A stretch of 64,000 nt of DNA from Candidatus Pacearchaeota archaeon (GCA_023228065.1 JALOBX010000002.1:145975-209974); one strand, 5' to 3'. Counted from the first letter of the stretch, positions 8,737-15,610 are shown. The notes: generated by a model from the sequence alone, not told the origin. Numbers and translations: made by a program.

Positions 8737-9168
8737 TTAATTATTTATACCATCAAGAGTAGTTCCTAATGAAGCAGATGATAATTCATATAATTGTGGT
8801 TCTATCGATGTCATTTCTGCCGCTAAACAATAAGATCCACTTGCTCCATTGCACAACGTAGAAAGATAAATTCTATTACACTTAATATCAAATTTTATAT
8901 AAGGAACATTATTATCAAGAACATAATAATGATGATTATTCATAATAGGATTGCCAACAAGAGATCTTGAATCAAAATATAAAATAATTGGGACAGATCC
9001 ATCAAGAGTTCTAACTGTTATTGATTTAGTTAATGACGGAAAACTTATTTCTACACCATCACTTGTATCTACTGTGTCTGGTACTTCACTTCCTGTTAAA
9101 TATGGTCTGCCAGAAGATTGATATGCCGCTGCTGATCCTGGTCCTACCTTATATGTTCGTGATGGCAT
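8737..9168 (-). CDS. Small beta-rich protein in the head cluster, possible decoration or virion protein
   Basis: A protein of 143 residues, rich in Ser, Thr, Gly and Tyr, predicted to be mostly beta strands (SITVRTLDGSVPIILYFDS; VPYIKFDIKCNRIYLSTLC). There is no signal peptide or membrane segment. GGAG lies before ATG 9168. It is placed between the bS21 gene and the scaffold, inside the head operon. Its size, composition and position suit a capsid decoration or small virion protein, but no family motif is recognised. It overlaps a late promoter box at its end. Confidence 0.5.
   Translation of the reverse strand: MPSRTYKVGPGSAAAYQSSGRPYLTGSEVPDTVDTSDGVEISFPSLTKSITVRTLDGSVPIILYFDSRSLVGNPIMNNHHYYVLDNNVPYIKFDIKCNRIYLSTLCNGASGSYCLAAEMTSIEPQLYELSSASLGTTLDGINN
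8742..8749 (-). promoter_or_regulatory. T4-type late promoter box TATAAATA before the scaffold gene
   Basis: An exact TATAAATA on the minus strand, about 52 nt before ATG 8689. It overlaps the last codons of the 8737-9168 gene (Gly-Ile-Asn-Asn-stop). T4-like late promoters consist of this -10 box without a -35 box and are read by gp55-type sigma. A gp55-like sigma is encoded at 57957-58610. In AT-rich DNA the octamer can occur by chance, but its position and the equal spacing at 46483-46490 support it. Confidence 0.5.
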
Positions 9169-9171
9169 CTA

Positions 9172-9396
9172 TTATTCTCCATTCATTTGTTGTTTACTAT
9201 CTAAATACTTTCTCACTTTTGCTCGTTCTTTTTTTTCTTTCTTGGCAACAGAAGGTTTTTTATATCTTTTTGAAAAAGCACAAGTTTCCTTTAGTTCTTC
9301 AACAAGTTTTTCCTTTTTGGTTAACCGAATAAACCTCTCAACAAAAGATAATGATGATTCCCCTTTCTCTGCTACCAATTGAAAATTAATTGCCAT
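9172..9396 (-). CDS. rpsU: Phage-encoded ribosomal protein bS21 homologue
   Basis: A protein of 74 residues, close to the bacterial bS21 length of about 70. It follows the bS21 pattern: a short N-terminal strand, FVERFIRLTKKEKLVEELKE (cf. ALRRFKRxxEKxGxLxExR), then YKKPS (cf. YEKPS) and a lysine/arginine-rich helix (KKEKKERAKVRKYL). bS21 sits near the 3' end of 16S rRNA and aids initiation of translation. Phage copies of bS21 are known from large aquatic phages, and one is thought to replace the host protein on ribosomes. Here the gene lies within the head operon, between a core-like protein and a virion protein, with AGGTGATGT before the ATG. The C-terminus (SKQQMNGE) is not basic. Confidence 0.75.
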   Translation of the reverse strand: MAINFQLVAEKGESSLSFVERFIRLTKKEKLVEELKETCAFSKRYKKPSVAKKEKKERAKVRKYLDSKQQMNGE

Positions 9397-9412
9397 ACAT
9401 CACCTCATAATA

Positions 9413-9420
9413 AATTTATA
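9413..9420 (-). promoter_or_regulatory. Weak late-promoter-like box (TATAAATT) before the bS21 gene
   Basis: TATAAATT on the minus strand matches the T4 late consensus at seven of eight positions. It overlaps the stop codon of the preceding gene and ends only 17 nt before the bS21 ATG, leaving a very short leader with GGTGAT as ribosome binding site. It could give separate late expression of bS21, but the short leader and AT-rich context make this uncertain. Confidence 0.25.
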
Positions 9421-9808
9421 AACCAAAAGCTTTAAGATCTACACCAGGGTCATTTGGATTTACATCTGATAGTGGTGTTCTTCCAAAAATTTCATTTTGT
9501 TTCAATTCAACAGGAGATTTAACAGGAGATAGAGGAACCGTACCTTCAAACATTTGCCCCATTCCTTTTTCTTTGAATGATTTTAATTTTTCTTCTACCA
9601 CTAAATTATTCATATTCATTCCCATTAAATTAAGTCTTTTAGGAGTCTTAACAGGACTTGCTTGTTTCTTTTCAACTAAAAATTCTTTATCACTAAAACC
9701 TTTAAAAACTTCAGTAATTACTTTTGATAACAATCCATCAAAAAGCATTTCATTTACACATTCTTCAATAATCGGTTTTAGTATCTTTTTTAATTCTGAT
9801 TTCTTCAT
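9416..9808 (-). CDS. Head-region core-like protein with N-terminal KKIxKEE-type helix
   Basis: A protein of 130 residues. It begins MKKSELKKILKPIIEECVNE, an amphipathic helix like those at the N-termini of the proteins at 10418 and 10855. The middle has two copies of a Ser-Pro-Val-Lys motif (ASPVKTPKRLNL and LSPVKSPVELKQ), and the end is proline- and aspartate-rich. The start overlaps the end of the protease gene by 4 nt; AAAGGTG is the ribosome binding site. I do not recognise a family. Size, charge and position beside the prohead protease suggest a minor core or internal head protein. Confidence 0.5.
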   Translation of the reverse strand: MKKSELKKILKPIIEECVNEMLFDGLLSKVITEVFKGFSDKEFLVEKKQASPVKTPKRLNLMGMNMNNLVVEEKLKSFKEKGMGQMFEGTVPLSPVKSPVELKQNEIFGRTPLSDVNPNDPGVDLKAFGL

Positions 9809-10428
9809 TTTTCACCTTTATATAAAATACTATTTAAAATACGATTTATTTTGTCACTTCTTGTAAAATATAAACTCGTTTTTTGCTTGGATTCTTTCAT
9901 CAAAAACGCATCAACAGTTGATGGTTCAGTTACTATATCAAAACAAATTAATTGAAAATCATCTTCAACAATTATATCTTCCCCTTTCTCATGAACAGAA
10001 CCAAGTCCTCTAGAACTTATACCTATCTTTATGCCATCATTGATTAATGACTTTAAAATTTGTCCAGATGGGCCACTTAATACTTTTAATTTTCCATATA
10101 AATTTTTGCCTTCCCACCACAATTTCTTAATAACATGAGAAAGATTTTTTGCATCAATTTCTGAAGAATCTGGATGGTTTAATTCTCCTACAGAACGATT
10201 CTCTCTTATAAGTTTTTCATAGTTCTTAACCTCTGATTCTAATACCTCATAAGGATATATTCTTCCATTTTGGTTTTTTTCATCAGCTTTCTGAAATATT
10301 CCTGAAAGATATAAAGCACCATTATCTCTGATATCTTTTTTTTCTTCTTCTGTCAAGAGGTCCTGACAAACCCCATCTGGACATAAAGAAAAATACTCTC
10401 TAAGAATATATTTTTTATTATTTTCCAT
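9805..10428 (-). CDS. Prohead core maturation protease (T4 gp21-like, S80)
   Basis: A protein of 207 residues, nearly the length of T4 gp21. Landmarks of the family are NQNGRIYPY (52-60), VGELNHPDSSEID (80-92) with the probable catalytic His85, and IGISSRGLGSV (136-145) with the probable catalytic serine. The protease is built into the prohead core, cleaves scaffold and capsid N-termini, then degrades itself. The gene lies between two short acidic or helical proteins and upstream of scaffold and capsid, the usual order. The ribosome binding site is weak (AGAAAG), and the start overlaps the preceding gene by 11 nt, so translation may be coupled. Confidence 0.9.
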   Translation of the reverse strand: MENNKKYILREYFSLCPDGVCQDLLTEEEKKDIRDNGALYLSGIFQKADEKNQNGRIYPYEVLESEVKNYEKLIRENRSVGELNHPDSSEIDAKNLSHVIKKLWWEGKNLYGKLKVLSGPSGQILKSLINDGIKIGISSRGLGSVHEKGEDIIVEDDFQLICFDIVTEPSTVDAFLMKESKQKTSLYFTRSDKINRILNSILYKGEK

Positions 10429-10840
10429 TTTTTTTGCTTTCTACTAATCCCTTGTATATTTCTTTATAAATTTTGTTTTCATAAAGTCCATTAGGTAAAT
10501 CAAATGGATCATACATAGGATCTACATTAGGATCTTCTGTCCCATCCATTTCAAAATCTCTTTTTCTTGAATTTGCATAATCCATTTTTGTTTTTCCAGA
10601 ATATTTAGGATCTGGATTTAATCCTTCTACATCCCCAAATTCTTCATAGTTTGGATCTTCATTATAAAGTTCCTCTTCCTCAGGCATTTCTTCTTCATAA
10701 TAAGATTCTTCTCCAGCATCAAAACCTTGTGGATCATTATCCCAATAATCACTAAAATCTTCATTTAATTTTGATCCTTTCAATGCTCTTTTTACTTCTT
10801 CTTTTACAATCTTTTTTAAAGTATTCACTTTAATTTTCAT
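10418..10840 (-). CDS. Acidic prohead-core-like protein with N-terminal KKIVKEE helix
   Basis: A protein of 140 residues. It begins with a basic amphipathic helix (MKIKVNTLKKIVKEEVKRAL), followed by a very acidic, tyrosine-rich middle (EEEMPEEEELYNEDPNYEEF) and a basic end. T4 has small acidic core proteins (gp67, gp68) near its protease gene. The same layout here suggests a core protein, but sequence similarity to those was not seen. GGAG lies before ATG 10840. The N-terminal helix is shared with neighbours at 9416 and 10855. Confidence 0.5.
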   Translation of the reverse strand: MKIKVNTLKKIVKEEVKRALKGSKLNEDFSDYWDNDPQGFDAGEESYYEEEMPEEEELYNEDPNYEEFGDVEGLNPDPKYSGKTKMDYANSRKRDFEMDGTEDPNVDPMYDPFDLPNGLYENKIYKEIYKGLVESKKNGK

Positions 10841-10854
10841 CTCTATTTCTCCAA

Positions 10855-11136
10855 TTAATAATCTAATAAAAATAATAAAACTTGTTCAATTTCTTCTCTG
10901 TTTTTCGAATAAACAGTCTGTAATAAATAAGTTTTTAACTGTTCATCACTTAATTTATCAAATTTTTCTTTCAATTCACACGAAGAACACTGCTCTTGTG
11001 GTTTATTCTTTGGATTTGTTTCGTAAGGATCAAGTTTCCCCTTCCCACCAGAAGCTAAAATATATGATTCTTTTTTAAGAATAGAATCTACTTCTTCTTT
11101 AATAATCTTTTTTAATAACCCTTTTTTTATTTCCAC
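10855..11136 (-). CDS. Small head-region protein with N-terminal KKIIKEE helix and CxxC
   Basis: A protein of 93 residues. The start is a GTG at 11136 with AAGGGG upstream. It begins MEIKKGLLKKIIKEEVDSIL, the same type of helix as the next gene. A CSSC motif follows (near residue 50), then a helical C-terminus ending in LLFLLDY. The single CxxC is not enough for a zinc ribbon; it may be a redox pair or act in a dimer. No family is recognised. It probably belongs with the neighbouring core-like proteins. Confidence 0.45.
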   Translation of the reverse strand: MEIKKGLLKKIIKEEVDSILKKESYILASGGKGKLDPYETNPKNKPQEQCSSCELKEKFDKLSDEQLKTYLLQTVYSKNREEIEQVLLFLLDY

Positions 11137-11211
11137 CTATGACCCCTTACAACAATGTGCCACTCTACGAATTGTAAACCTTTTAAATATTAAATTTTTT
11201 TCAATTCTCAT
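11137..11211 (-). CDS. Possible 24-residue basic peptide
   Basis: A short reading frame starting at ATG 11211 with AGGTGATGT before it, the same leader that precedes the bS21 gene. The peptide begins MRIEKNLIFK, is basic and contains a CC pair. Its stop codon directly abuts the GTG start of the next gene, an arrangement seen in leader or coupled genes. It fills part of an otherwise empty 131-nt spacer (11137-11267). It may be a chance frame. Confidence 0.25.
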   Translation of the reverse strand: MRIEKNLIFKRFTIRRVAHCCKGS

Positions 11212-11267
11212 ACATCACCTATTATTAAATCAATAATAACTCCATAATAAATAGATTAATAATTTTA

Positions 11268-12425
11268 CTATTGTACTTTTTCTTTTTCTACCTTTGAATA
11301 ATGTTTAACAAAAGTATCTTCTAGTAATTCTGCCATTTTATATAGTTCTCTTCCATATGATTTACTATCACAAAATACAGTCTTTTCTCTATAATCTTCT
11401 TTTGATACTAGCATACCTCTGTGCTTGCCATCTTTATAATGTCCAGAACCTACAATTGTTCCAGTCTTTATTATAAATCCAGTTAATCGTATTTTTTTAA
11501 GATCTTGAATTGATATAAAAATCTCTGTGTAATAAGCATTAATTTCACGATCATTATAACAGTATATAAAATGAGGAGAATCTGTTTCAACAAATTCATA
11601 ACTAAATTGAGCAAGAACTCTCTCCGTAATACTAATAAATTGCTTCTTTTTATCGTATTTTTGTTTTTCTGTTTGATTAGAAAGTTTAAAGGTAACATCA
11701 TCTGATTCTTTAGCACTTTCTTTAAGTTTTATTCTTCTCCATACTTCATCAAGATCTATCTTTTTTGGATCTAATAATCCTTCAGGAGTAGATCGTTTGA
11801 ATTTTTCTCTTTCATAATCTATTTTATTCGGATCTCTTATTCCTCCAGGAGTAGACCAATTTGTCTTTTCTCTTTCACCCTTTTCATATGGTTCTATTTT
11901 AGAAAATCTATCAGATGCATGATCAGATTTTATATTTCTTAACTTATTTAACACATTATTAATTTCTTCTTGCTCTTTTTCTTTTCTTTTGTTTATTTGA
12001 TAAAGATTTGTTTCTGGAGTATCTAAATCACCATAGTCTCTTTCTGATGCTGAAACAAACTGAATGCTTTCTTCCCCATAAATTTTATTAAGAAATTCAT
12101 CATTATACCCAAATTCATTAAGTTCATCTCTAGAAAAAATTTCTCTTACCTTTCTGTTATAATCCCAATTCCAATTATCACACAAATTTTTTAATGTTTT
12201 CATAGCATTAATAAATTGTTTCATGGAAGAACCATATTCATTATAAATTAATATACTGTTTTTACTTGTATTATCTCTAGCCTCTATATAATCTTCATAC
12301 ATAAGTCTCATTAATCCTTTAATATGCTGTGTTAAATGACCCCCCATACCTGCTGGCATTTTTGCAGATTGACCACTTACCAGATATTTAACATAGAGCA
12401 TTTCTTGTTCACTTAGTTTTTTCAT
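11268..12425 (-). CDS. Tagged protein with degenerate tandem repeat and LDEVWRRIK tag
   Basis: A protein of 385 residues in three parts. The N-terminal 150 residues are helical, with no recognised family (MKKLSEQEMLYVKYLVSGQS). Residues about 175-240 hold a tandem repeat (REKTNWSTPGGIRDPNKID, then REKFKRSTPEGLLDPKKID) ending in the tag IDLDEVWRRIKLKE. The C-terminal 140 residues form a mixed alpha/beta domain with HFIYCYNDREINAYYTEIFI and VFCDSKSYGRELYK. The start overlaps the stop of the membrane protein gene (TAATG). The tag is shared with the HD and zincin proteins, so it belongs to the same modular family. Function is unknown. Confidence 0.6.
   Translation of the reverse strand: MKKLSEQEMLYVKYLVSGQSAKMPAGMGGHLTQHIKGLMRLMYEDYIEARDNTSKNSILIYNEYGSSMKQFINAMKTLKNLCDNWNWDYNRKVREIFSRDELNEFGYNDEFLNKIYGEESIQFVSASERDYGDLDTPETNLYQINKRKEKEQEEINNVLNKLRNIKSDHASDRFSKIEPYEKGEREKTNWSTPGGIRDPNKIDYEREKFKRSTPEGLLDPKKIDLDEVWRRIKLKESAKESDDVTFKLSNQTEKQKYDKKKQFISITERVLAQFSYEFVETDSPHFIYCYNDREINAYYTEIFISIQDLKKIRLTGFIIKTGTIVGSGHYKDGKHRGMLVSKEDYREKTVFCDSKSYGRELYKMAELLEDTFVKHYSKVEKEKVQ
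11751..11877 (-). repeat. Two-copy tandem coding repeat of about 63-66 nt
   Basis: Two adjacent units encode REK-x2-STP-x-G-x2-DP-x-KID. Unit one is about 11817-11877 and unit two about 11751-11815. They share the CAGGAGTAGA core and the TTTTCTCTTTC end on the plus strand. The second unit runs directly into the LDEVWRRIK tag. The copies have diverged at several codons, so the duplication is not very recent. Confidence 0.6.
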
Positions 12426-12730
12426 TAGTTTTCTCTCTTATTCAAATTTATTTTTATTCCATTATCATCAATTAATTGACACAAAAAATATGATGTTCCA
12501 CTACTTAAACATCCCATAACAAATATATCTAAATAAGTATTCGTTATATTAAATATACTTAATATATTTAAAAAATCACAAAACGAAAATATTATTCCAA
12601 CCCAAAAACCAATGCACATTGGACAATGAAAAAAATTATACTTTGGCCTTATTTTATTAAAAATATCACCATAAACAAGAATTTGTGTGCATCCATAACA
12701 TATAAATATAAAAAATAATAAATTAAGCAT
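12425..12730 (-). CDS. Small membrane protein with HCxxCxGFW motif (DUF1360-like)
   Basis: A protein of 101 residues with an N-terminal hydrophobic segment, a central HCPMCIGFWVGIIFSF motif and a further hydrophobic stretch near residues 65-85. The CxxC-x-GFW motif is typical of small membrane proteins of the DUF1360 type, found in bacteria and phages, with unknown function. ATG 12730 overlaps the stop region of the tagged zincin gene, and its ribosome binding site (GGAGAAGAAT) is formed by the WRRIK codons of that gene's terminal tag. The end overlaps the next tagged gene. Confidence 0.6.
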   Translation of the reverse strand: MLNLLFFIFICYGCTQILVYGDIFNKIRPKYNFFHCPMCIGFWVGIIFSFCDFLNILSIFNITNTYLDIFVMGCLSSGTSYFLCQLIDDNGIKINLNKREN

Positions 12731-13856
12731 TCTTTATTCTTCTCCATACTTCATCAAGATCTATCATATCAAGTTGACTTCTTTTTGATACATCTTCTGG
12801 TGATTTAACTTGTGGATACTTTTTCTTTGCGAATTCTACCCACTCATCCCAAGCACTTAAAATCTGCTGTTCTGTCACCATATAATATGGATTTTTTTTG
12901 TTCTCTTTTCTTTCAATTTCAATCCGATCTTTTTCAGCATAAAAAAGATCTTTCATCACATCATATAAATTTCTTTTTAACATTTTTGCTTTTTTATAGC
13001 AATCAGCAACAAATGCTTCAACTTCTTTAGGTTCCTTTAAATATTCTGTTACATCTTTAAAATCTTTAAAATTTTTAGGATCATCTATGTTTTCTTCATT
13101 TCTTTTATGCTGTCTCGTATGCGTTAATTCGTGTGTTAATGTAGATTTAAGTTCAACAACAAATTCAACCGCTAAAGCTAAAGTTCTATATTTACCATTT
13201 TTAGATTTACCATATAATTCAGGTGGTATTATAATTTCTACTTCAACCGTCTTTAAAAACCTTTTTGGATTATCAAGAATCTCATCAATTAAATTTTTTG
13301 GTACATAAGGAGCATAGTTAATAACTATATTTTTCATCAAACTCTTTTTTTCTGTTTCATAATAAGATACCAAAAACAATTCTACCTTTTTTAAAAGACT
13401 TTCATCTCTGGTATTTAAATAAATTCCAAGAATATCCAAAATATCAGATGTTGCACTTTCTGAAAGGTACTTATCACAAAATTCTGCTAATCCAGCTAAA
13501 TTTCCAATATTTTCTGGTACTTCTCTAAGAAAATTTATTACTTTTTCTAATGTTTTCTTTAAAGAATTTTCCACTTGAACTGAATTTAAATAAGATGTCG
13601 CACCACTACTATATATTTTTGAAATTTCTTCAGATTCCTTAACTTTAACACACAAAAAATCTACATCAAATCTATCATTTCCAGGAATTTCGTCTTTTGT
13701 AAAAAGAATATATTCCTGTACTGGCTCATGATTTTTTATTAAATCAATTACTTTTTGAACCACAATTCTTGATATCGCTGTTGTTGTATAATCGGTTACA
13801 CTTTCATTCAATAACATTTTAAATTTGTTTTCTTTGCTTTCATCAAGATCAAGCAT
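12723..13856 (-). CDS. Tagged zincin-like protein, 3' part of a frameshifted gene
   Basis: From ATG 13856 this gives 377 residues, but the open frame runs upstream to about 14161. There it encodes an ankyrin unit and two or three tags (DQSESERTKTLELNDIPR and DQSESDRFKMLDLDE) that continue the protein at 14123-15040. The body carries THELTHTRQH (near residue 240), a zinc-metallopeptidase HExxH motif with a third histidine close by. A downstream acidic helix (EVEAFVADCYKKAKML) could supply the remaining ligand. The C-terminus ends in SQLDMIDLDEVWRRIKNA. One extra base near 14161 would join both parts into a 772-residue protein: unknown domain, tag, ankyrin, tags, zincin, tag. The substrate is unknown. 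Confidence 0.6.
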   Translation of the reverse strand: MLDLDESKENKFKMLLNESVTDYTTTAISRIVVQKVIDLIKNHEPVQEYILFTKDEIPGNDRFDVDFLCVKVKESEEISKIYSSGATSYLNSVQVENSLKKTLEKVINFLREVPENIGNLAGLAEFCDKYLSESATSDILDILGIYLNTRDESLLKKVELFLVSYYETEKKSLMKNIVINYAPYVPKNLIDEILDNPKRFLKTVEVEIIIPPELYGKSKNGKYRTLALAVEFVVELKSTLTHELTHTRQHKRNEENIDDPKNFKDFKDVTEYLKEPKEVEAFVADCYKKAKMLKRNLYDVMKDLFYAEKDRIEIERKENKKNPYYMVTEQQILSAWDEWVEFAKKKYPQVKSPEDVSKRSQLDMIDLDEVWRRIKNA

Positions 13857-13973
13857 CTTAAAACGATCTGATTCACTCTGATCTGATACTTTTTCTGATC
13901 TTGGAATATCATTAAGTTCAAGCGTTTTTGTTCTTTCTGATTCAGATTGATCATTTGCTGATTTTATTGGTAT
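13841..13973 (-). repeat. Tag-coding DNA repeat, copy C
   Basis: Near-identical to copies at 626-758 (A) and 1940-2063 (B). All three share a 36-bp exact start (plus-strand CATCAAGATCAAGCATCTTA and 16 further bases). B and C also share a 44-bp exact stretch soon after. It encodes two tag units, ending LDLDE. Confidence 0.85.
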
Positions 13974-14122
13974 TTCGTCTAAATCTACTTGAACCCACCT
14001 ATCTTCTACTTGTTTTTTCTTCCACTGTTTATATACTTCGTCGTCTTTAATTGCTGTTTCATCTACACCATTATCAAGTAAATATTCAATAATATCAAAA
14101 TAACCATAAAGTGCTGCACTTG

Positions 14123-15040
14123 TTAAAGCATAATAATCAAGAACATGAATATCAGCACCATTTCAACAAGATATTTTACAATATCAAGATAACCGTATTT
14201 TACTGCCCAAAATAAAGGACCCTCCTTAAAAACATGAATATCAGCACCATGCTCAACAAGATATTTAACCATATCTAAATCACCATTTTCTACTGCCAAC
14301 CGTAAAGTGCAATCATTAACAGCATGAATATCAGCACCATGCTCAACAAGATATTTAACAATATCAAAATAACCACGTTTTGCTGCAATTCGTAAAGCAT
14401 GATCACGTTCAGCATGAATATCAGCACCTTGCTCAATTAAATTTTTAACTTTGTCTAAATCACCTTTTTTTGCTGCATCCATTAATTCTAGATCTAAATT
14501 TCTATCTTCTTTTAATAATTTTATTCTTCTCCGTACTTCATCTAGTTCAATCATATCAATTTGATTTCTTTTTGGTTCTTGTGTTTTCTTTTGTTTTATT
14601 TCACCTTTGCCATTAAAAATATATCTTAATAAATTTCTATATTCTTCAAATAAAAATTCATAATTTCTTTGTATATCTTCTTGTGTAGCATTAACAGGAA
14701 CAACTTTTCCATCTTCAAAAAAAGAATATGAAGTTAATTTACCAGTTTGCATATTAAACGACAATGTTGCTGGCTCTGCATTTTTTCTATGTAAATTTCC
14801 ATCTTTTTCCCAAAACAAAACTAATTCCTTGTTAAAATCCATATAAAATATCTTTGATGGTATTTTTTTAGGAGGTTCTATACCAATCCATCTAATTGAA
14901 TAAATACCATTTTCTGTTCCTTTTATAAACTCAATTCTTGCATTCCCAATATAAACAAATATTTCATCTTTTTTATATTCTTTTATGCCATCAGCATTTA
15001 TACCAATACTCTTTAAATAATTTATAATACGTCCTTTCAT
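14123..15040 (-). CDS. Tagged ankyrin protein, 5' part of a frameshifted gene
   Basis: A reading frame of 305 residues. Residues 1-155 form a mixed alpha/beta domain of unknown family (RIEFIKGTENGIYSIRWIG; KLTSYSFFEDGKVVPVNATQ). A tag follows near 165 (IDMIELDEVRRRIKLLKED). Four ankyrin units of 33 residues then run from about 188, each with a core like GADIHAxxDxxLRxA. The last residues (VEMVLIFMFLIIML) are out of frame after the missing base near 14161 and are not real protein. The full gene continues in the next frame to 12723. GGAG lies before ATG 15040. Ankyrin repeats are protein-binding modules and uncommon in phage head clusters. Confidence 0.65.
   Translation of the reverse strand: MKGRIINYLKSIGINADGIKEYKKDEIFVYIGNARIEFIKGTENGIYSIRWIGIEPPKKIPSKIFYMDFNKELVLFWEKDGNLHRKNAEPATLSFNMQTGKLTSYSFFEDGKVVPVNATQEDIQRNYEFLFEEYRNLLRYIFNGKGEIKQKKTQEPKRNQIDMIELDEVRRRIKLLKEDRNLDLELMDAAKKGDLDKVKNLIEQGADIHAERDHALRIAAKRGYFDIVKYLVEHGADIHAVNDCTLRLAVENGDLDMVKYLVEHGADIHVFKEGPLFWAVKYGYLDIVKYLVEMVLIFMFLIIML
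14155..14168 (-). other. Frameshift site: one base missing in an ankyrin repeat
   Basis: In the sister ankyrin units the plus strand reads CACCATGCTCAAC, in which the three bases GCT lie between CACCAT and CAAC. Here it reads CACCATTTCAAC, with only two bases in that place. The frame leaves the ankyrin pattern (VEHGADIH) and ends at 14123. In the other frame the pattern resumes exactly (ADIHVLDYYALTSAALYGY). The summed length of both parts plus one base is a whole number of codons (773). There is no obvious slippery heptamer, so a deletion or a sequencing/assembly error is likelier than programmed frameshifting. Confidence 0.85.
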
Positions 15041-15052
15041 TATATCTCCAAA

Positions 15053-15610
15053 TTACCAAGTATATCTATTTGGTATATATTTTGGAATTGTCCCTTTATA
15101 TTCCTCTTGAGATATTTTTCCTAATTCTGTTGTCTCTTCATCTTCTGGATCTGTTAACCATTCTTCAAATTCATCTTTCATTCTTTTTAAGAATTCAAAT
15201 TTTGGTCTCTCATTTTCAATAAATTTTGCAATAACAAACACTATCACTTGAACTGGATCTTCATCTCCTGATATTTCTTCTTTTTTAGGAAACTTGGCTT
15301 CCATCGCTCCATATATATTACCACCTTTAACACTTTCTGGGTATATTACACCTTTCTTTTGAAGATATTGAAATAATAAATCTTGAATTTGATATACTTG
15401 ATCGTTTAAATCTTCCTTTGGAATCGCTATAACCTTGTACTCTCTCAAATCCAAAATTATATCTATATTTGGATGATCCCTAACAACAAGATTTCCATCT
15501 AACGTTTTCCTTATATTTAATTTTACCTTAACACCTAAAGATTCTTCAGGCAACTTCTCTTCTTCTTGTTGTTCTTTTTGTTCTTCACCTACTCTTACTT
15601 CAATTGCCAT
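15053..15610 (-). CDS. Hypothetical protein between portal and protease genes
   Basis: A protein of 185 residues. The N-terminus is glutamate-rich and looks disordered (EEQKEQQEEEKLPEES). A beta-rich part follows (VKVKLNIRKTLDGNLVVRDH; IDIILDLREYKVIAIPKED), then a helical region and an acidic tail ending IPKYIPNRYTW. GGGAG precedes ATG 15610. It overlaps the neighbouring 275-residue gene by 11 nt, so the pair is probably co-translated. No family is recognised. Position suggests a head assembly or virion role. Confidence 0.55.
   Translation of the reverse strand: MAIEVRVGEEQKEQQEEEKLPEESLGVKVKLNIRKTLDGNLVVRDHPNIDIILDLREYKVIAIPKEDLNDQVYQIQDLLFQYLQKKGVIYPESVKGGNIYGAMEAKFPKKEEISGDEDPVQVIVFVIAKFIENERPKFEFLKRMKDEFEEWLTDPEDEETTELGKISQEEYKGTIPKYIPNRYTW

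Noticed and set aside
14143..14460. Direct repeat array of about 99 nt as a possible CRISPR or origin iteron
   Set aside because: The period is 33 codons and encodes clean ankyrin repeats in frame, which fully explains it.
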